From positions 15,872,001-15,936,000 of the forward strand of contig JBANAY010000003.1 in NCBI GenBank assembly GCA_037952775.1: a stretch of 64,000 bases of DNA. Reading direction: 5' to 3'. The position numbers were made by a program, and so were the translations under genes. The notes below the pieces were generated by a model that was given only the letters and a program-made list of their open reading frames with translations, searched no databases and was not told the DNA's origin. Below are positions 44,245-55,080 of the stretch, in pieces. This DNA comes from Clonostachys chloroleuca. Its lineage: Eukaryota; Ascomycota; Sordariomycetes; Hypocreales; Bionectriaceae. Numbering within the stretch: position 1 is the stretch's first letter; each line of letters starts with the position of its first letter.

Positions 44245-45218
44245 GATGAATACTGTTTGAATGGTTTTGACTTTTCCAGTCGATCTTCTTCTCAACGTGG
44301 CATCTACCCACACATGCACATATATACATGCCGAGAGCCATCACTATCCCTAAAGGAGTTTCGGAAGCTATGTGGACTGTTATGAATTCCTAGATCACCA
44401 TGGAGCAGCATCCCTACCAATCCATCCGATGTGAAATAAAATTTCTCTCAAACAAGTGTAGTTCGTAACAGTGATAGGCATTGCTCTACGTAGAACATGC
44501 TAATTACGTGCACATGCCAGTCTATCACGCAATATCCAGGACCCCATTACCCGAACGAGAAACCCGAAGCATCTGCAGCCTTTTCAAACGACTTCCATCC
44601 CAGTAGCGTACAAAACGATTCACATATGATCTAAGTACAACGATTACTTGTATTGATGAAACTCTAGGAGAGCTTTCTGCGACTATCAACAGTCAATGAT
44701 AGAATCTCGGGGTTCTGTGGTCTCTGTGTCTTGAGTTTTCTTTCAAGAACCGTCTTGATACTTTTTTATCTCCGCCTTCTCTCCGAAGAACTCTTGCGTG
44801 CTTATCGCCTTCAGCCTGGCCAGTTACGAAAAAGGCGCAACACTGGGTCTACAAGTGGTGTGTTACCCCATTCCATCCCGACTTCGGTGATTCTTCCAGC
44901 AGCCGAACCCAGATAATGCAGCCCTATGCAAATGATATAGGGAATTTGTTATGGGTCGTGAGTTTCATCGGAGGTCTGACACAATCCTAGGTCCACAATG
45001 AGCAATTGCAACCTGATGCTGCTTGCCTCGTTCGTCTCAATTGCACTCCCATTTCCATTAACCCCGTGGGAGAATTGTATAGAAATACGAATGGTGATAC
45101 CCAGAAGCAATATTGAATCTTAAATAGTTTACACCAATCATAAAACGAGGAAATACCTGATCCACCAATACTGGCCAGTCTGCTTAATTCACACTGTTGA
45201 CAGACGACTTAACTCACA
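44245..45218. promoter_or_regulatory. Divergent intergenic region between UNC93-like gene and monooxygenase
   Basis: About 970 bp between divergent starts. I see no gene and no clear operator. Confidence 0.4.
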
Positions 45219-46610
45219 ATGGCAGAGAAGAAACAGCTAATTATAAACGCATTTGCAATGCAGGTCCCAGGGCATTTAAATCCAGGGTTATGGAAACACC
45301 CCAACGACCAACAGAAAAACTACAAGAACTTGAACCATTGGATTGACCTTGCGAAGAAACTGGAGGCGGCCAAGTTCCATGGCTTCTTCTTCGCGGACGC
45401 GCTTGGAGGCTACGATGTGTACAAGGGGCCCCAGAATCTGGACGCAACACTCTCCGCCGGAGCGCAGCTGCCGATGATCGATCCCTCTTACGCCGTTCCA
45501 GCCATGGCTGCTGCTACAGAGAGCATATCGTTTGGCGTCACAGCCTCAACAACTTATGAATCGCCATACTCCCTCGCCCGCCGCTACTCCACCCTCGATC
45601 ATTTAACCAATGGAAGAATCGGATGGAACATAGTTACGTCTTTCTTGGATTCGGCGGCGAGAAATTTTGGCTTGACCGAGCAGATTGAGCATGACAAACG
45701 GTACGACAGAGCGGATGAGTTTCTGCAGGTGACGTACAAACTCTGGGAGGGTTCCTGGAAAGAGGATGCCGTGGTGCAAAGTGGAGGGATATTCACAGAT
45801 CCATCCAGGGTTCGCCAAATCAACCACAAAGGGACATACTTCGAGGTTCCAGGTCCCGCGTTAACCGAACCATCCCCTCAAAGGACGCCATTCTTGCTTC
45901 AAGCCGGAACGTCCGGTGCAGGCAAAGCGTTCGCTGCAAAGCATGCGGAGGCAGTGTTTGTTAATGCCTTCCATCCCGAGGCCATCCGGCCGTCTTCAGA
46001 TAGCCTCCGGCGCCAAGCAAAGGAGTTTGGCAGAGACCCCAAAGACATAAAGATCATCGCTGGTGTCTTTGTTGTGGTTGCGGAGACAACAGAGGCTGCC
46101 CAGGCGAAGTTTGCAGAATATTCAAAGTACGGCGATCGTGAAGGAGCCCTCGCGCTCTTTGGTGGCTGGTCCGGCTTTGACCTCTCGTCATACTCGGATG
46201 ATCAGGATTTCCGGTTCGTCGACCAGCCCGCTATCAGAAGCATGGTGACTAGCTGGTCTGAATCAGTGCCGGGATACGAGGGCAGGAAGTGGGACAAGGC
46301 TGCGATTGCCGATACGTTGATTTTGGGGAGCACGTCGCCCAAGATAATTGGAGATGCCAAAACTGTGGCTGATGAGCTGGAGCGCTGGGTTGAGGTTGCT
46401 GATGTGGATGGATTCAATTTCAGCTATGCGACCGTACCGGGAACTTTTGAAGATATCATAGAATTCCTACTACCTGAGTTGAGAAAGAGAGGTTTGTTTT
46501 GGGAAGATTACACAACGCCTGGAGGGACCATGAGAGAAAATTACACATTCACATCTGGGGCAAAGAGGCTACCCAAGAACCATACTGGTGCTCAGTATGT
46601 CTGGGCATAA
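45219..46610 (+). CDS. FMN-dependent monooxygenase, NtaA/SnaA/DszA family (intact, intronless)
   Basis: A single exon of 463 residues from an ATG in good context (cacaatggc) to the stop. Family blocks in order: LLINAFAM-like start (LIINAFAMQVPGHLNPGLW), FHGFFFADALGGYDVYKG, SFGVTASTTYESPYSLARRY, STLDHLTNGRIGWNIVTSF, RYDRADEFLQVTYKLWEGSW, SPQRTPFLLQAGTSGAGKAF, AKHAEAVFVNAF, TVADELERWVEVADVDGFNF and TPGGTMRENY. It needs reduced FMN from a separate reductase, and no such reductase gene is in the window. It likely cleaves a C-N or C-S bond or hydroxylates a substrate. It is a distant relative of the interrupted gene at 1529-3438, which has five introns; the intron-free state may mean a different, perhaps bacterial, origin. 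Confidence 0.92.
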   Translation: MAEKKQLIINAFAMQVPGHLNPGLWKHPNDQQKNYKNLNHWIDLAKKLEAAKFHGFFFADALGGYDVYKGPQNLDATLSAGAQLPMIDPSYAVPAMAAATESISFGVTASTTYESPYSLARRYSTLDHLTNGRIGWNIVTSFLDSAARNFGLTEQIEHDKRYDRADEFLQVTYKLWEGSWKEDAVVQSGGIFTDPSRVRQINHKGTYFEVPGPALTEPSPQRTPFLLQAGTSGAGKAFAAKHAEAVFVNAFHPEAIRPSSDSLRRQAKEFGRDPKDIKIIAGVFVVVAETTEAAQAKFAEYSKYGDREGALALFGGWSGFDLSSYSDDQDFRFVDQPAIRSMVTSWSESVPGYEGRKWDKAAIADTLILGSTSPKIIGDAKTVADELERWVEVADVDGFNFSYATVPGTFEDIIEFLLPELRKRGLFWEDYTTPGGTMRENYTFTSGAKRLPKNHTGAQYVWA

Positions 46611-49207
46611 GGGCTCGTCTAGGCCGAGTTGTTGACTCACAGAAAGCATAAGCAGTCATAGCTTCTCGTTCGTATGCAAATCGCGATGAGCAAAGTTATT
46701 GAGCAATTTGTATTTCTAAGGTTGTCCAACGACGCGGTGTGTGAAGCCCAAGACCACACTGCTTGAGTATTTAAGCATAGAGACTGTGATGAATTCTATT
46801 TTTAGAAAAGTGTTTCAAAATTGGTAGAGGTGAACGATGACATTAAGTATCGCCAGATATACGGTTAGTTTCTAATCCATAAACTAAAGTCAAAGGGGAT
46901 CTTATCTTGACACAGTGCCTTCACAACCCCCTTTCTTTATTCTCGTTTGTTCGAAAGAATGAAATGGAGCCAAAATCTATCATTTTTCTTTCTTTTTCAT
47001 TCTAGAGATGTTTATATAAAACCGAAGTGTGAATATAGCTATGTCTAGACTGGCTATGCTGGGATGTGGGCTGTCTCTAGGGTAGGAGGAGCCTGGGCCA
47101 TTCGACCCTTCGTTGTCTCCCGGTCTTACAAATACTACGAGTTGGCGCGCACTACAGGAAAAGCTGGAGCATCTTAACCAAGGCAATGAACTTCATGCAG
47201 GAATTGTGATAATGAGCAATTGCTTGGCTGAATGTAACGTCATCAATGGAAGGCTAGACGCGTGGTAGCGGTTGCGTGCCCTGGAGAAATAAATCAACCG
47301 TCGGAGACACACTTTAGCCATGCCTAACAAGGCTAGATACAGAGAGTTCAAGTGGGTTGGTACAATTCATCAGGATAAATAAAGAGTAGCCCAGGGAGGG
47401 TAATCTCGAGCCGATTGGTTCGCGGCGGATGAAGCCGTGCGCAAGAATGGAAGAGATCAATCTGTCAATTATCACTACGAGAGAGCGTTTCAAAAAACAA
47501 CGAAACTGCGAGGGAGATCATCCGCGGTCACAGTCCCATGGATGGGGGAGGGAAGCTGGCCGCGTTTGCCGTGTAAGACGCGATGACGCAGCCATTCCCG
47601 CGAGCTAACGGAGCTGAAGTGGACTTTGGGGAAGACCAACATCAAATGTCTGGGATGTTAATAAGCGGCATAACCTGCTTGCGTCTGGCTGCAAAAGTGA
47701 TACGACATTGGGGGCCAGTCACCATAGCATTTGCGATGTTGGTCTCCCAGACATGCATGCCTCCTACGGCTGAAGAACAAAACCAATACAATCGGTGGCA
47801 TGGGTATGGTATCATAAGGGACGAGGGGCTGAAAAAAGCTGCTACGGTGGTCGCATCAAATTAAAAAGCGAGATGGGTGCATTTCGGATGCGCGGGTGGC
47901 TTTTTAGGCCTCTGACCAACTTGCTGATTGTTGTATGGCGGGTGGCTGCAGGTATCCTTCTGCATTCCAACGTGCGATGACGAGTCGCGCCGATGTTTAT
48001 TGAAATGCAGTATTACGATAAGTCTAGTGATAGTATCGGGCTGCTTGAGAAAGCCGAGAGACATGCATGGAGCTGGCCTAGAGAGCTGAGAGCAATGGCA
48101 TGGAGGCGGCACAGTTCGTTGCAGGCTCATGTCCTCTGTAATTATGGACACAAACTGTCCAGTTGGAGGTCTCAGGTGTCCACCTTCTGTGCTGACATGT
48201 CGCAGGACTGAGGTTGAATCGATGGTTGAAGACAACAGGCCGAGGAACATACCATTTCAAAAAGTCGTCGTCATCACCTGCTCAAATATGGATGGCCACG
48301 GTCCCAGTCTAACATTCATTTTCATCTTCTTAGGGAAGCTGCGTGCAGATGTGTTGGTATTATTCTTAGGTCAGTTTCTGGACTCTCTGAGAGTGGGCCG
48401 TAAGACATGGCTCTCACTTCGACTGATTCGCTGGTGTAGACGAGTAGGACGAGACCACTGCTTATTTTTAGTAGCACAATTTCTAGACAGTAAGAGCCGG
48501 CGAGCCGCTGGCCTTATGACAATGGGGCTGGCGGAGCCTAGATGAATAAGTGGGCGAGTTAATGGCTCAACGAAGAATTCATCACTGCATCTTCGCGATC
48601 TCTCTCCAGGTCAAGGCGATGTTTTAAGGCTAGCATAGATCGAGGGTGAGTCCGGCACCAGACGTTGCTTTGTGATCGTGGTGCATGCGAAACCGCCCAG
48701 AGCACAGAGGGCGCTTAAGCATGACGGAGACTACGGGAAGTAAGCATGAAATTACGTTTCCTGTCATAACCACCACTCATTCTGGCTGTAAGCAAGGGTC
48801 TACCTAGCAGCAAATCCTTGGTAGGGTCCGCCCCCAGTCTGGGCTTTGGCAATGGCAAGGGTATCTGAATGGCTGGGCGGCGGCGAACTCTTCAGGCGAG
48901 AGAAAGGCGGAGCGCAAGTGGTGGCTAGGCCACGCACCCTTTCCTGTCTCGTCCTTGGTTTCACCGTCGTGAAGCGCAATGGGCAAATTCATTGATATAC
49001 TTGGCGTGTACCGGCTGACCCCCCTACTCCTCCTCCTCTTCCTCCCCATTCCATCGCCAGTAGACGAGAAGATAGAGTCGAATAGTTTTTGAGAATTCTT
49101 TTCTTCTTTTTCCTTTGTTCCTCTTTTCCTTGTCTTCTTCTTCTCTTCTTTGAGTGTTTGGTTCATCACTATTTTTGAGGATTATTCTTTTTTTCCTTTT
49201 CTCCGCA
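46611..49207. other. Long intergenic region, no gene seen
   Basis: About 2.6 kb with only short, motif-free open frames on both strands. The last 200 bp are rich in T and C (for example cttctttttcctttgttcct near 49102) and form the leader of the S41-like gene. Confidence 0.5.
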
Positions 49208-51547
49208 ATGCAGAACAAGCTTGTATTGGGAGCCTTGACGGCTCTCAATCTGCTCACTCCCTCAGTCCGCGCTGCCGACGAGCCATGTCTGGCCGTCGCC
49301 AAGCTGCAGGAGAAGGCTGCCAAGGGTGTTGAGGTGCCCCGACCTTATGATGCTGCTTATCTAGTTCAATTCGACGCCGAGACCGCCTACAAGTGCATCA
49401 CTTCTGTTCCATTCAACAAGGACGCCGCTGTCAAGGTCCTCGAGATCTCCAAGTCCTACTTCCAGTTCCACTCTACCCTGGCCTACCTCAAAGACCCACC
49501 CGCATCCTATCAGCAGGAGTCTGTTGATGTGATGTCCAAGTTGGACGAATTCACCACCAAGGCAAAGAACGGCGAATACAAGAACCTTTACGAGTTTGAC
49601 GTCGACTTCTACCGCCTCGCCCAAGCCACCCACGAAAGTCACTTTTCCAAGGACAGCCATCTCATCGGTCTCTTCCGATGGACTCTCGATGATACCATCG
49701 TGTCGGTCTCCACCGATGGAAAGGCTCTTCCCCAGGTTTACGCAGCCAGCGATATCAGCAACAATGTCAATTCCCCCTCCGCCATCGTAGAGCTTGCAGG
49801 CCAGCCTGTATATAGCTACCTCCAGGGCTACCTTAAAAACTTCACAGCGAACGGACTCATCGAACCACATGCCGATTTTAATGCCTTGATGTACAACACC
49901 GGCCTCGAGTTTGCCAGCTGGGCTCAGTCGAGCGATGCCTCCATGGCCCCGACCGCCTTTAAGACCACCCCTATTTACAATGGCAAGTCTCTCAAGGGCA
50001 AGTTCGCCAATGGCTCCGACTTTGAGTGGGCCTACAAGGCCGGCTCCAACGCCAACTTGACTCTCAACCAGTACTTCAGCGGTCAGGACATCTACGACTT
50101 GAAGGTTGTCAAGGCCAACAGCACCCAGTCCGACGACTCAACAGTTGAGACCAAGAGGAGGAAGAAGCGCAGCTACAACCCTGATGTTAAGCTCGTTAAG
50201 CGCGCCGATTCATCGGACGACGAAGTTGCTGTTCCGTACGCCGCCTGGCCCACGAACCCCATCGTTGTTCAGGATAACTTCACATTTGGTGGCACGGTGT
50301 CTGGATATTACTTCGATGAGAACCAACTCGGTGTTCTGAGCATCCCCAGCTTCGACACTGATGAGAACAGCAGTGAGACTTTCGATCTTGCCGTCGCCTC
50401 ATTCATCAACCAGACGCGCTCGCGCGGCGCCAAGAGGATCGTCATTGACTTGACTGGCAACGGTGGTGGTACTCTGTGGATGGGCTACGACACCTTTCGA
50501 CACTTCTTCCCCAAGAAGGTGCCAAATCTGTTGTGGCGCACTCGTGCTCACAGTGCCCTCAATGTCCTTGGCTCCGTCCTTGGTTGGAGTGGCGCACAGA
50601 ACACCTCCTACGAGGATGTGCCCGATATCAACTACCAGTACGGTTCCAAGCCGGATCTGACCAAGTTCTCATCGTGGAAGGAATTCTACGGTCCCCGCGA
50701 GCTCAAGAACGACAAGTTCACTAGCACTGCTACCTATGATTTCACCGATAAGAAGCTCGCTGGCGAACTGGGTTTCTACCTCGCTGGTTATGGTGACAAC
50801 ATCCCTGACTACGACGAGGCCTTCCCCGCCGAGAACATCGTTCTTCTCGTCGACGGCGGATGCGGCAGCACCTGCTCTTCCTTCTCTACCCTCATGAAGC
50901 ACGTCGCCAACGTTCGCACCGTCGCCGTCGGCGGTATCCCCGAGTACGGACCCATGCAGGGCGTGGCCAGTACTCGCGGTAGCATGATGCGCGAGTGGAA
51001 CTACTTCGGCGACGCCATCACCTACATCCGCAGCGTCCTGGAGACAATCGACGAGAGCGACAAGGAGGCCACCTACTCCAAGATTGGCATTAGCTCCAGC
51101 GACGTCGACAACCTCCCCAAGGCCCTCGCTGACTCCCCCTGGACTGTCGACGGCGCCATCAACATGTTTGACACCCTCCAGGCCGGCAACCAGGACACCC
51201 CCCGCCAGTTCCTCTACGAGGCGTCCGCATGCCGCATCTTCTACACCGGAGAGATGATCCGCGACGTCAGCAAGCTGTGGCAGGCTGCCGGTACCATCGC
51301 TGGCGGCGACAACAGCACCTGCGTTTCCGGCTCCCAGAATGCCGTTGGCTCCAAGCCCCTCACGTTCATCACCGACAGTCCCGGCTTCGGCTACAGCGAG
51401 CTGTGGTCGCGTGCTAACTCGACCGACGTGCCGAACGTGAAGACCGACGACACTAGCTCCAACAGCACCGAGGACTCGGCCGCCTCTTCCTACAGAGTTG
51501 GCCTGCCCCTGGCTGTTGTGGCGATCGCTGCGACTCTCTTGCTGTAA
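49208..51547 (+). CDS. Secreted S41-family-like serine peptidase with GPI-anchor-type tail
   Basis: A single exon of 779 residues. I start at 49208 (cgcaatgca), the first ATG of the frame, which gives the signal peptide MQNKLVLGALTALNLLTPSV-RA. The C-terminal half contains the tail-specific protease (S41) fold: RIVIDLTGNGGGTLWMGYD at about 420, and VDGGCGSTCSSF at 548-559 that carries the likely nucleophilic Ser, followed by GGIPEYGPMQGVASTRG. The N-terminal half includes LYEFDVDFYRLAQATHESHF, common to fungal members. The end (Ser/Thr/Asn-rich, then RVGLPLAVVAIAATLLL) looks like a GPI attachment signal, so the protein may sit on the outer membrane surface. Many NxS/T sites support secretion. 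Family members are poorly studied and substrates are unknown. Codon use is strongly biased to C-ending codons, suggesting high expression. Confidence 0.87.
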   Translation: MQNKLVLGALTALNLLTPSVRAADEPCLAVAKLQEKAAKGVEVPRPYDAAYLVQFDAETAYKCITSVPFNKDAAVKVLEISKSYFQFHSTLAYLKDPPASYQQESVDVMSKLDEFTTKAKNGEYKNLYEFDVDFYRLAQATHESHFSKDSHLIGLFRWTLDDTIVSVSTDGKALPQVYAASDISNNVNSPSAIVELAGQPVYSYLQGYLKNFTANGLIEPHADFNALMYNTGLEFASWAQSSDASMAPTAFKTTPIYNGKSLKGKFANGSDFEWAYKAGSNANLTLNQYFSGQDIYDLKVVKANSTQSDDSTVETKRRKKRSYNPDVKLVKRADSSDDEVAVPYAAWPTNPIVVQDNFTFGGTVSGYYFDENQLGVLSIPSFDTDENSSETFDLAVASFINQTRSRGAKRIVIDLTGNGGGTLWMGYDTFRHFFPKKVPNLLWRTRAHSALNVLGSVLGWSGAQNTSYEDVPDINYQYGSKPDLTKFSSWKEFYGPRELKNDKFTSTATYDFTDKKLAGELGFYLAGYGDNIPDYDEAFPAENIVLLVDGGCGSTCSSFSTLMKHVANVRTVAVGGIPEYGPMQGVASTRGSMMREWNYFGDAITYIRSVLETIDESDKEATYSKIGISSSDVDNLPKALADSPWTVDGAINMFDTLQAGNQDTPRQFLYEASACRIFYTGEMIRDVSKLWQAAGTIAGGDNSTCVSGSQNAVGSKPLTFITDSPGFGYSELWSRANSTDVPNVKTDDTSSNSTEDSAASSYRVGLPLAVVAIAATLLL

Positions 51548-52906
51548 CGACGGAATGATGACTGCCTGGTTTGGAAATGCCTCTTTTCTTTTTCATTTTT
51601 TTTTTATATGGTATTAGCGGGTATTTAATGGGTATATATATCCTTGGGACAGAGGTTGAGAAGACCATGTCCATTTTCTTTATGTTAGGCGTATTCAACA
51701 GGCAATAAATACAGAATCATGATGAACCAAAAACAGTTAATGTTTCATAAGGTACCTTGTGATCAACTGAGTTTGTTTACCAACTCAACGAGGTACGTAT
51801 TATTGCAATCCGGTTTATGAAGTCTTAGTTTGTAGACCATACTTGGATCGCCTTCTCCAATTCGAAAAGAGGACTCACGCACATTTGTTAAGTCTGCTTG
51901 TGTGATGACATGACCTCATGATCTCAATGCATCCGTGGAGAAAGCCTCGGACAAGGACCTCTTGAGGTAAGATGTTGTTCCAGGTGGAAAACTAGCGCCG
52001 AAAAGAAACACTCTCAAAGTCTGAAACCATCACAGAGAAAGTTAAGGTTGCTGGTAAGGTTAAAGCCGTCCCCTTGAACACGTGCTGCCAGCGGAGGGGA
52101 AACGCTCTGTTATGGGACCAGCCAGGGGGACGTGTGAACCATCCGCCAAACGTACTAACGGGCTGGATAGCTTAAATAGGTAATTAATACAGGCCGCTAT
52201 TCAGATATGAGAGTAAAAGTATAGCGGAAGAATTCTCCGAGCCTCGTTAGGGTTCCCTCCCCTAGGTTGTTTCACTGCCAAATGTGTTTCAGCTTCAGCT
52301 AACGCTACCCACCTTCTGAATTTGGGCACGGACCTTGGGTTGCGAAGCTCAATTTGCAATGGTTTTACGAGCGATGGGGATCTCCCCATTGAAACAACGT
52401 TATTCAGACTGATTCTCCCAGGGGTGGGGCTTTCGAAACCGTGTATTGCAGCTTAAAATTATACGAGGATGCTCTGATCTATCCACTCCTCCGGTAAACC
52501 ATTGGAGCGCTTTCTGGTCTATAGCTTGCCAAGGCCAGCAAATTCAGGTGCGAAACATGGCTCCCTGGAAGCATCTAAGTTGACTGAATGCCAGCAGACT
52601 CATATGACGGCAAGTCGGTTTCGTCCCGACCCCGTTGATGACCCATGAAGAAGGGTGATTGTTAGAGATTTTTTTACGTGTAAGCGATTAAGACCATGCC
52701 ATGGTGACATCGCTTCTGCCGGAAACACGGTCAATCGCGCGGGACTCGCAAGGATACGAATAGATTTAAACCTACGGACGCTGCTGTTTGGACAACCAGC
52801 TCCAGTAGATTCTCAGCAGGTTCTGTGTGCAGTGCAACTAACTACATTCTTTCTTTTCTTATTACCCACCCACTCTTTCACTTTCACTGACTTTCACTCT
52901 GACACA
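51548..52906. other. Intergenic region, no gene seen
   Basis: About 1.36 kb between two secreted-protease genes on the same strand. The right end is the pyrimidine-rich leader of the metalloprotease gene. No other feature is supported. Confidence 0.5.
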
Positions 52907-54307
52907 ATGCGTGCCACTCTTGTCTCAGCACTCTTGTCCATTTCCTCTTTGGCGGCTGGCCTGGAATGGTCGGACAACCATGAGGGGGACTTCTCTACTG
53001 AGAAGTTCGCAGAGGACAACGTCGCAGCTGCTCTTCGAAACCGCCGTGTCTGGAACCGGCCAATTAAGAGGCAGTCGGGCTGGAGCCCGCCATCAGACAT
53101 TGCCTCACCTCTTCAGGAAGTCTGGGATCACTGCATTAACACCTACTCAAATGGCCTCTATAGCTTCAAAAACTATGGCTGGGACCAGCTCATGGCCACA
53201 GACGGGTATGAGAAGCTGTTTCATTGCCAATTTAATACATCCATGTAGCTAACATGACTAGAAAAATCAACATGTGTGTCCGTTGGGAATCTAGTGCATC
53301 AGTAACCGAGGCCCAGCGCACCCAGATCGCGACAGCCATCAATACTCAGTATCAGCAATGGTTTGAGTGGCTTTATGGCTACGACAATTTCCCTTTCTCC
53401 AAAGTCGAGGTTAATGTTGTCGGCTGGGCCGTCTCAGATGCCTCCAAGCTAGAGGGGTCGACCGATGGTATCGAAGTTTATACCGATAAGGACGCCGAGG
53501 GAATCCCTCAGTGCGCAGAGGGTTGCGGCAGGTTTTTCAACCAGGATGGCGACTACAGCGGGTGTGCAGCAGGCGCAGACAAGCACTACGACCAGTCTTT
53601 GTGGCTCACTGAGGGCATGAGCGGCGGTGCTGGCGGCGACTGGGGCCAGAGAATCGGAAGCGATTATATGATCAATGCACTTGGCTCTGGCAGCGTTCAT
53701 ATCCTGCTTCACGAGATGGGCCACACCTTTGGACTCGATGACTTCTACGGTAAGTAACCATTAAATCCTTTGTTATGCTATATCTAGTGTTCGCTAACAA
53801 CTGCTAGACTGGACCCCTACCGGAGTCTCGAGCTTCGTGATGCTGGCTGGCTCCGCGACAACTATCACCGACTTTGATGGCTGGATGCTTCGAAACTGGT
53901 GGTATGAACTCTCCCGCAACCGAGGATGGCAATCCGGCTCCGGCTCCAGCTCGAGCACGGCCTCTTCCGCCCCGGCCGCAACCGCTACCGCTACAGCCAC
54001 CCCCAACCCAACTTCAGCTCAATCACCAGGCACGACCTCAGCCGCCTCCCCGGATACCACCTCCATTGCCTTCCCTGATACTACATCGGTCGCCTTGCCA
54101 GATGCTACCTCCGCCGCCTCCACACGCACACGCACACGCACACGCACGACACCCGCTGCCTCGAACTCCACTAGCTACCCCGAAGCCACCTCCATTGCTA
54201 ACCCCCAGCCAACTGGCGGTCAATCGACTCCTGGCAGCGGATCGAGACCTACCTCTGGAGTGGAGCGACCATCGTGCGGGAAGAGCCGCAGGAACTTCAA
54301 CGCTTGA
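52907..54307 (+). CDS. Secreted zinc metalloprotease (HEXXHxxGxxD) with Ser/Thr/Pro-rich tail
   Basis: Three exons (52907-53205, 53262-53749, 53808-54307) encode about 428 residues. MRATLVSALLSISSLAAG is a signal peptide. A propeptide-like region ends near NRPIKRQSGW, whose KR is a possible Kex2 site. The catalytic motif HEMGHTFGLDD is at 250-260: His250, Glu251, His254, and Asp260 as likely third zinc ligand, the HEXXHxxGxxD pattern of snapalysin-like metzincins. Several Cys (CINTY, HCQ-like region, CAEGCGRFF, SGCAAG) probably form disulfides. After NRGWQSGSGSSS the last 115 residues are Ser/Thr/Ala/Pro-rich with repeats such as SPDTTSIAFPDTTSVALPD and a (TR)n run, likely an O-glycosylated linker. 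No carbohydrate-binding module follows, though a few Cys remain near the end (PSCGKS). Secretion and protease class are clear; substrate unknown. Confidence 0.87.
54121..54149 (+). repeat. Microsatellite of ACGCAC type inside the metalloprotease gene
   Basis: A run of cacgca-type hexamers encodes alternating Thr and Arg in the tail of the metalloprotease. Hexamer units keep the frame when copy number changes. Confidence 0.75.
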
Positions 54308-55080
54308 TTGCTGAGACTTGTACTTTACTGTATTTTCTTTCAGTGACTCTTGTTCTCATTGTACTATTTACTGTTGAACAAGGCAGAAACTCTATGTTGT
54401 TGTAGCTGGTTCTCAAATATAGAAGTAAAGTCCTTATTCGATTACGTTTGACGTTCAGCAGAACTGTGAAAATGGGAAATAAAAACTCTAGGCCCTTGAA
54501 ATTTTAAAAGAAGGGTGTGGTACCTAGATTCGAGTCTTGGAATAAAAAAATAAGTTTCCAAGTTCAAAGTCTTTGAGATGTTCTGGGTAGCCAAAAATTA
54601 ACCAAAAAGTAAAGATAAAACTTAGGTGATGTTCTTCTCATGGCAATAAAGACTTTAAAGTGTTAAGCAAGTAAGAAGAAGTGTATATATATAAACTACG
54701 CCGGCCTATGATCGGACTTCACCAAGTAGGAGAGTCACTTGAGCACCGGAACTATCTATGACCTGGTTCAAGGCACAAAGGTCGTACATTCAGCCTCTCT
54801 TTTGGGATATCGTTTTGGAAGGTCCAGAGTCAGAGAATTAAGAGGCGAGAAGTTGATATTATGCACCCACTTTTTGAAGTTGATTGGTTGACAATTCAGA
54901 TACTCCAGTGGCGACAATCTTAAAAAAGGTCTGCGTGTGTGGAATCATACATCTGGCGTTCCCAACAATTTTAGCATGCATAATCAGGTATGGTCTTGGA
55001 TTAAGATCTATACCACCTCTACTTACGTGACCAGTATGCTCTTGACTCGTGACTGTCTCAACTATTCTAACCCCCACTGC
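54308..55080. other. Convergent 3' intergenic region
   Basis: About 770 bp, AT-rich, between the metalloprotease and the AtuA-family gene. A sequence resembling a tRNA B box is present near 54530 but lacks a tRNA context. Confidence 0.5.

Noticed and set aside
49361..49870. Open frame antisense to the S41-like gene
   Set aside because: Val/Gly-rich shadow caused by C-ending codons of the real gene.
54510..54545. tRNA B-box-like sequence (gattcgagtc)
   Set aside because: No matching A box, acceptor stem or cloverleaf around it.
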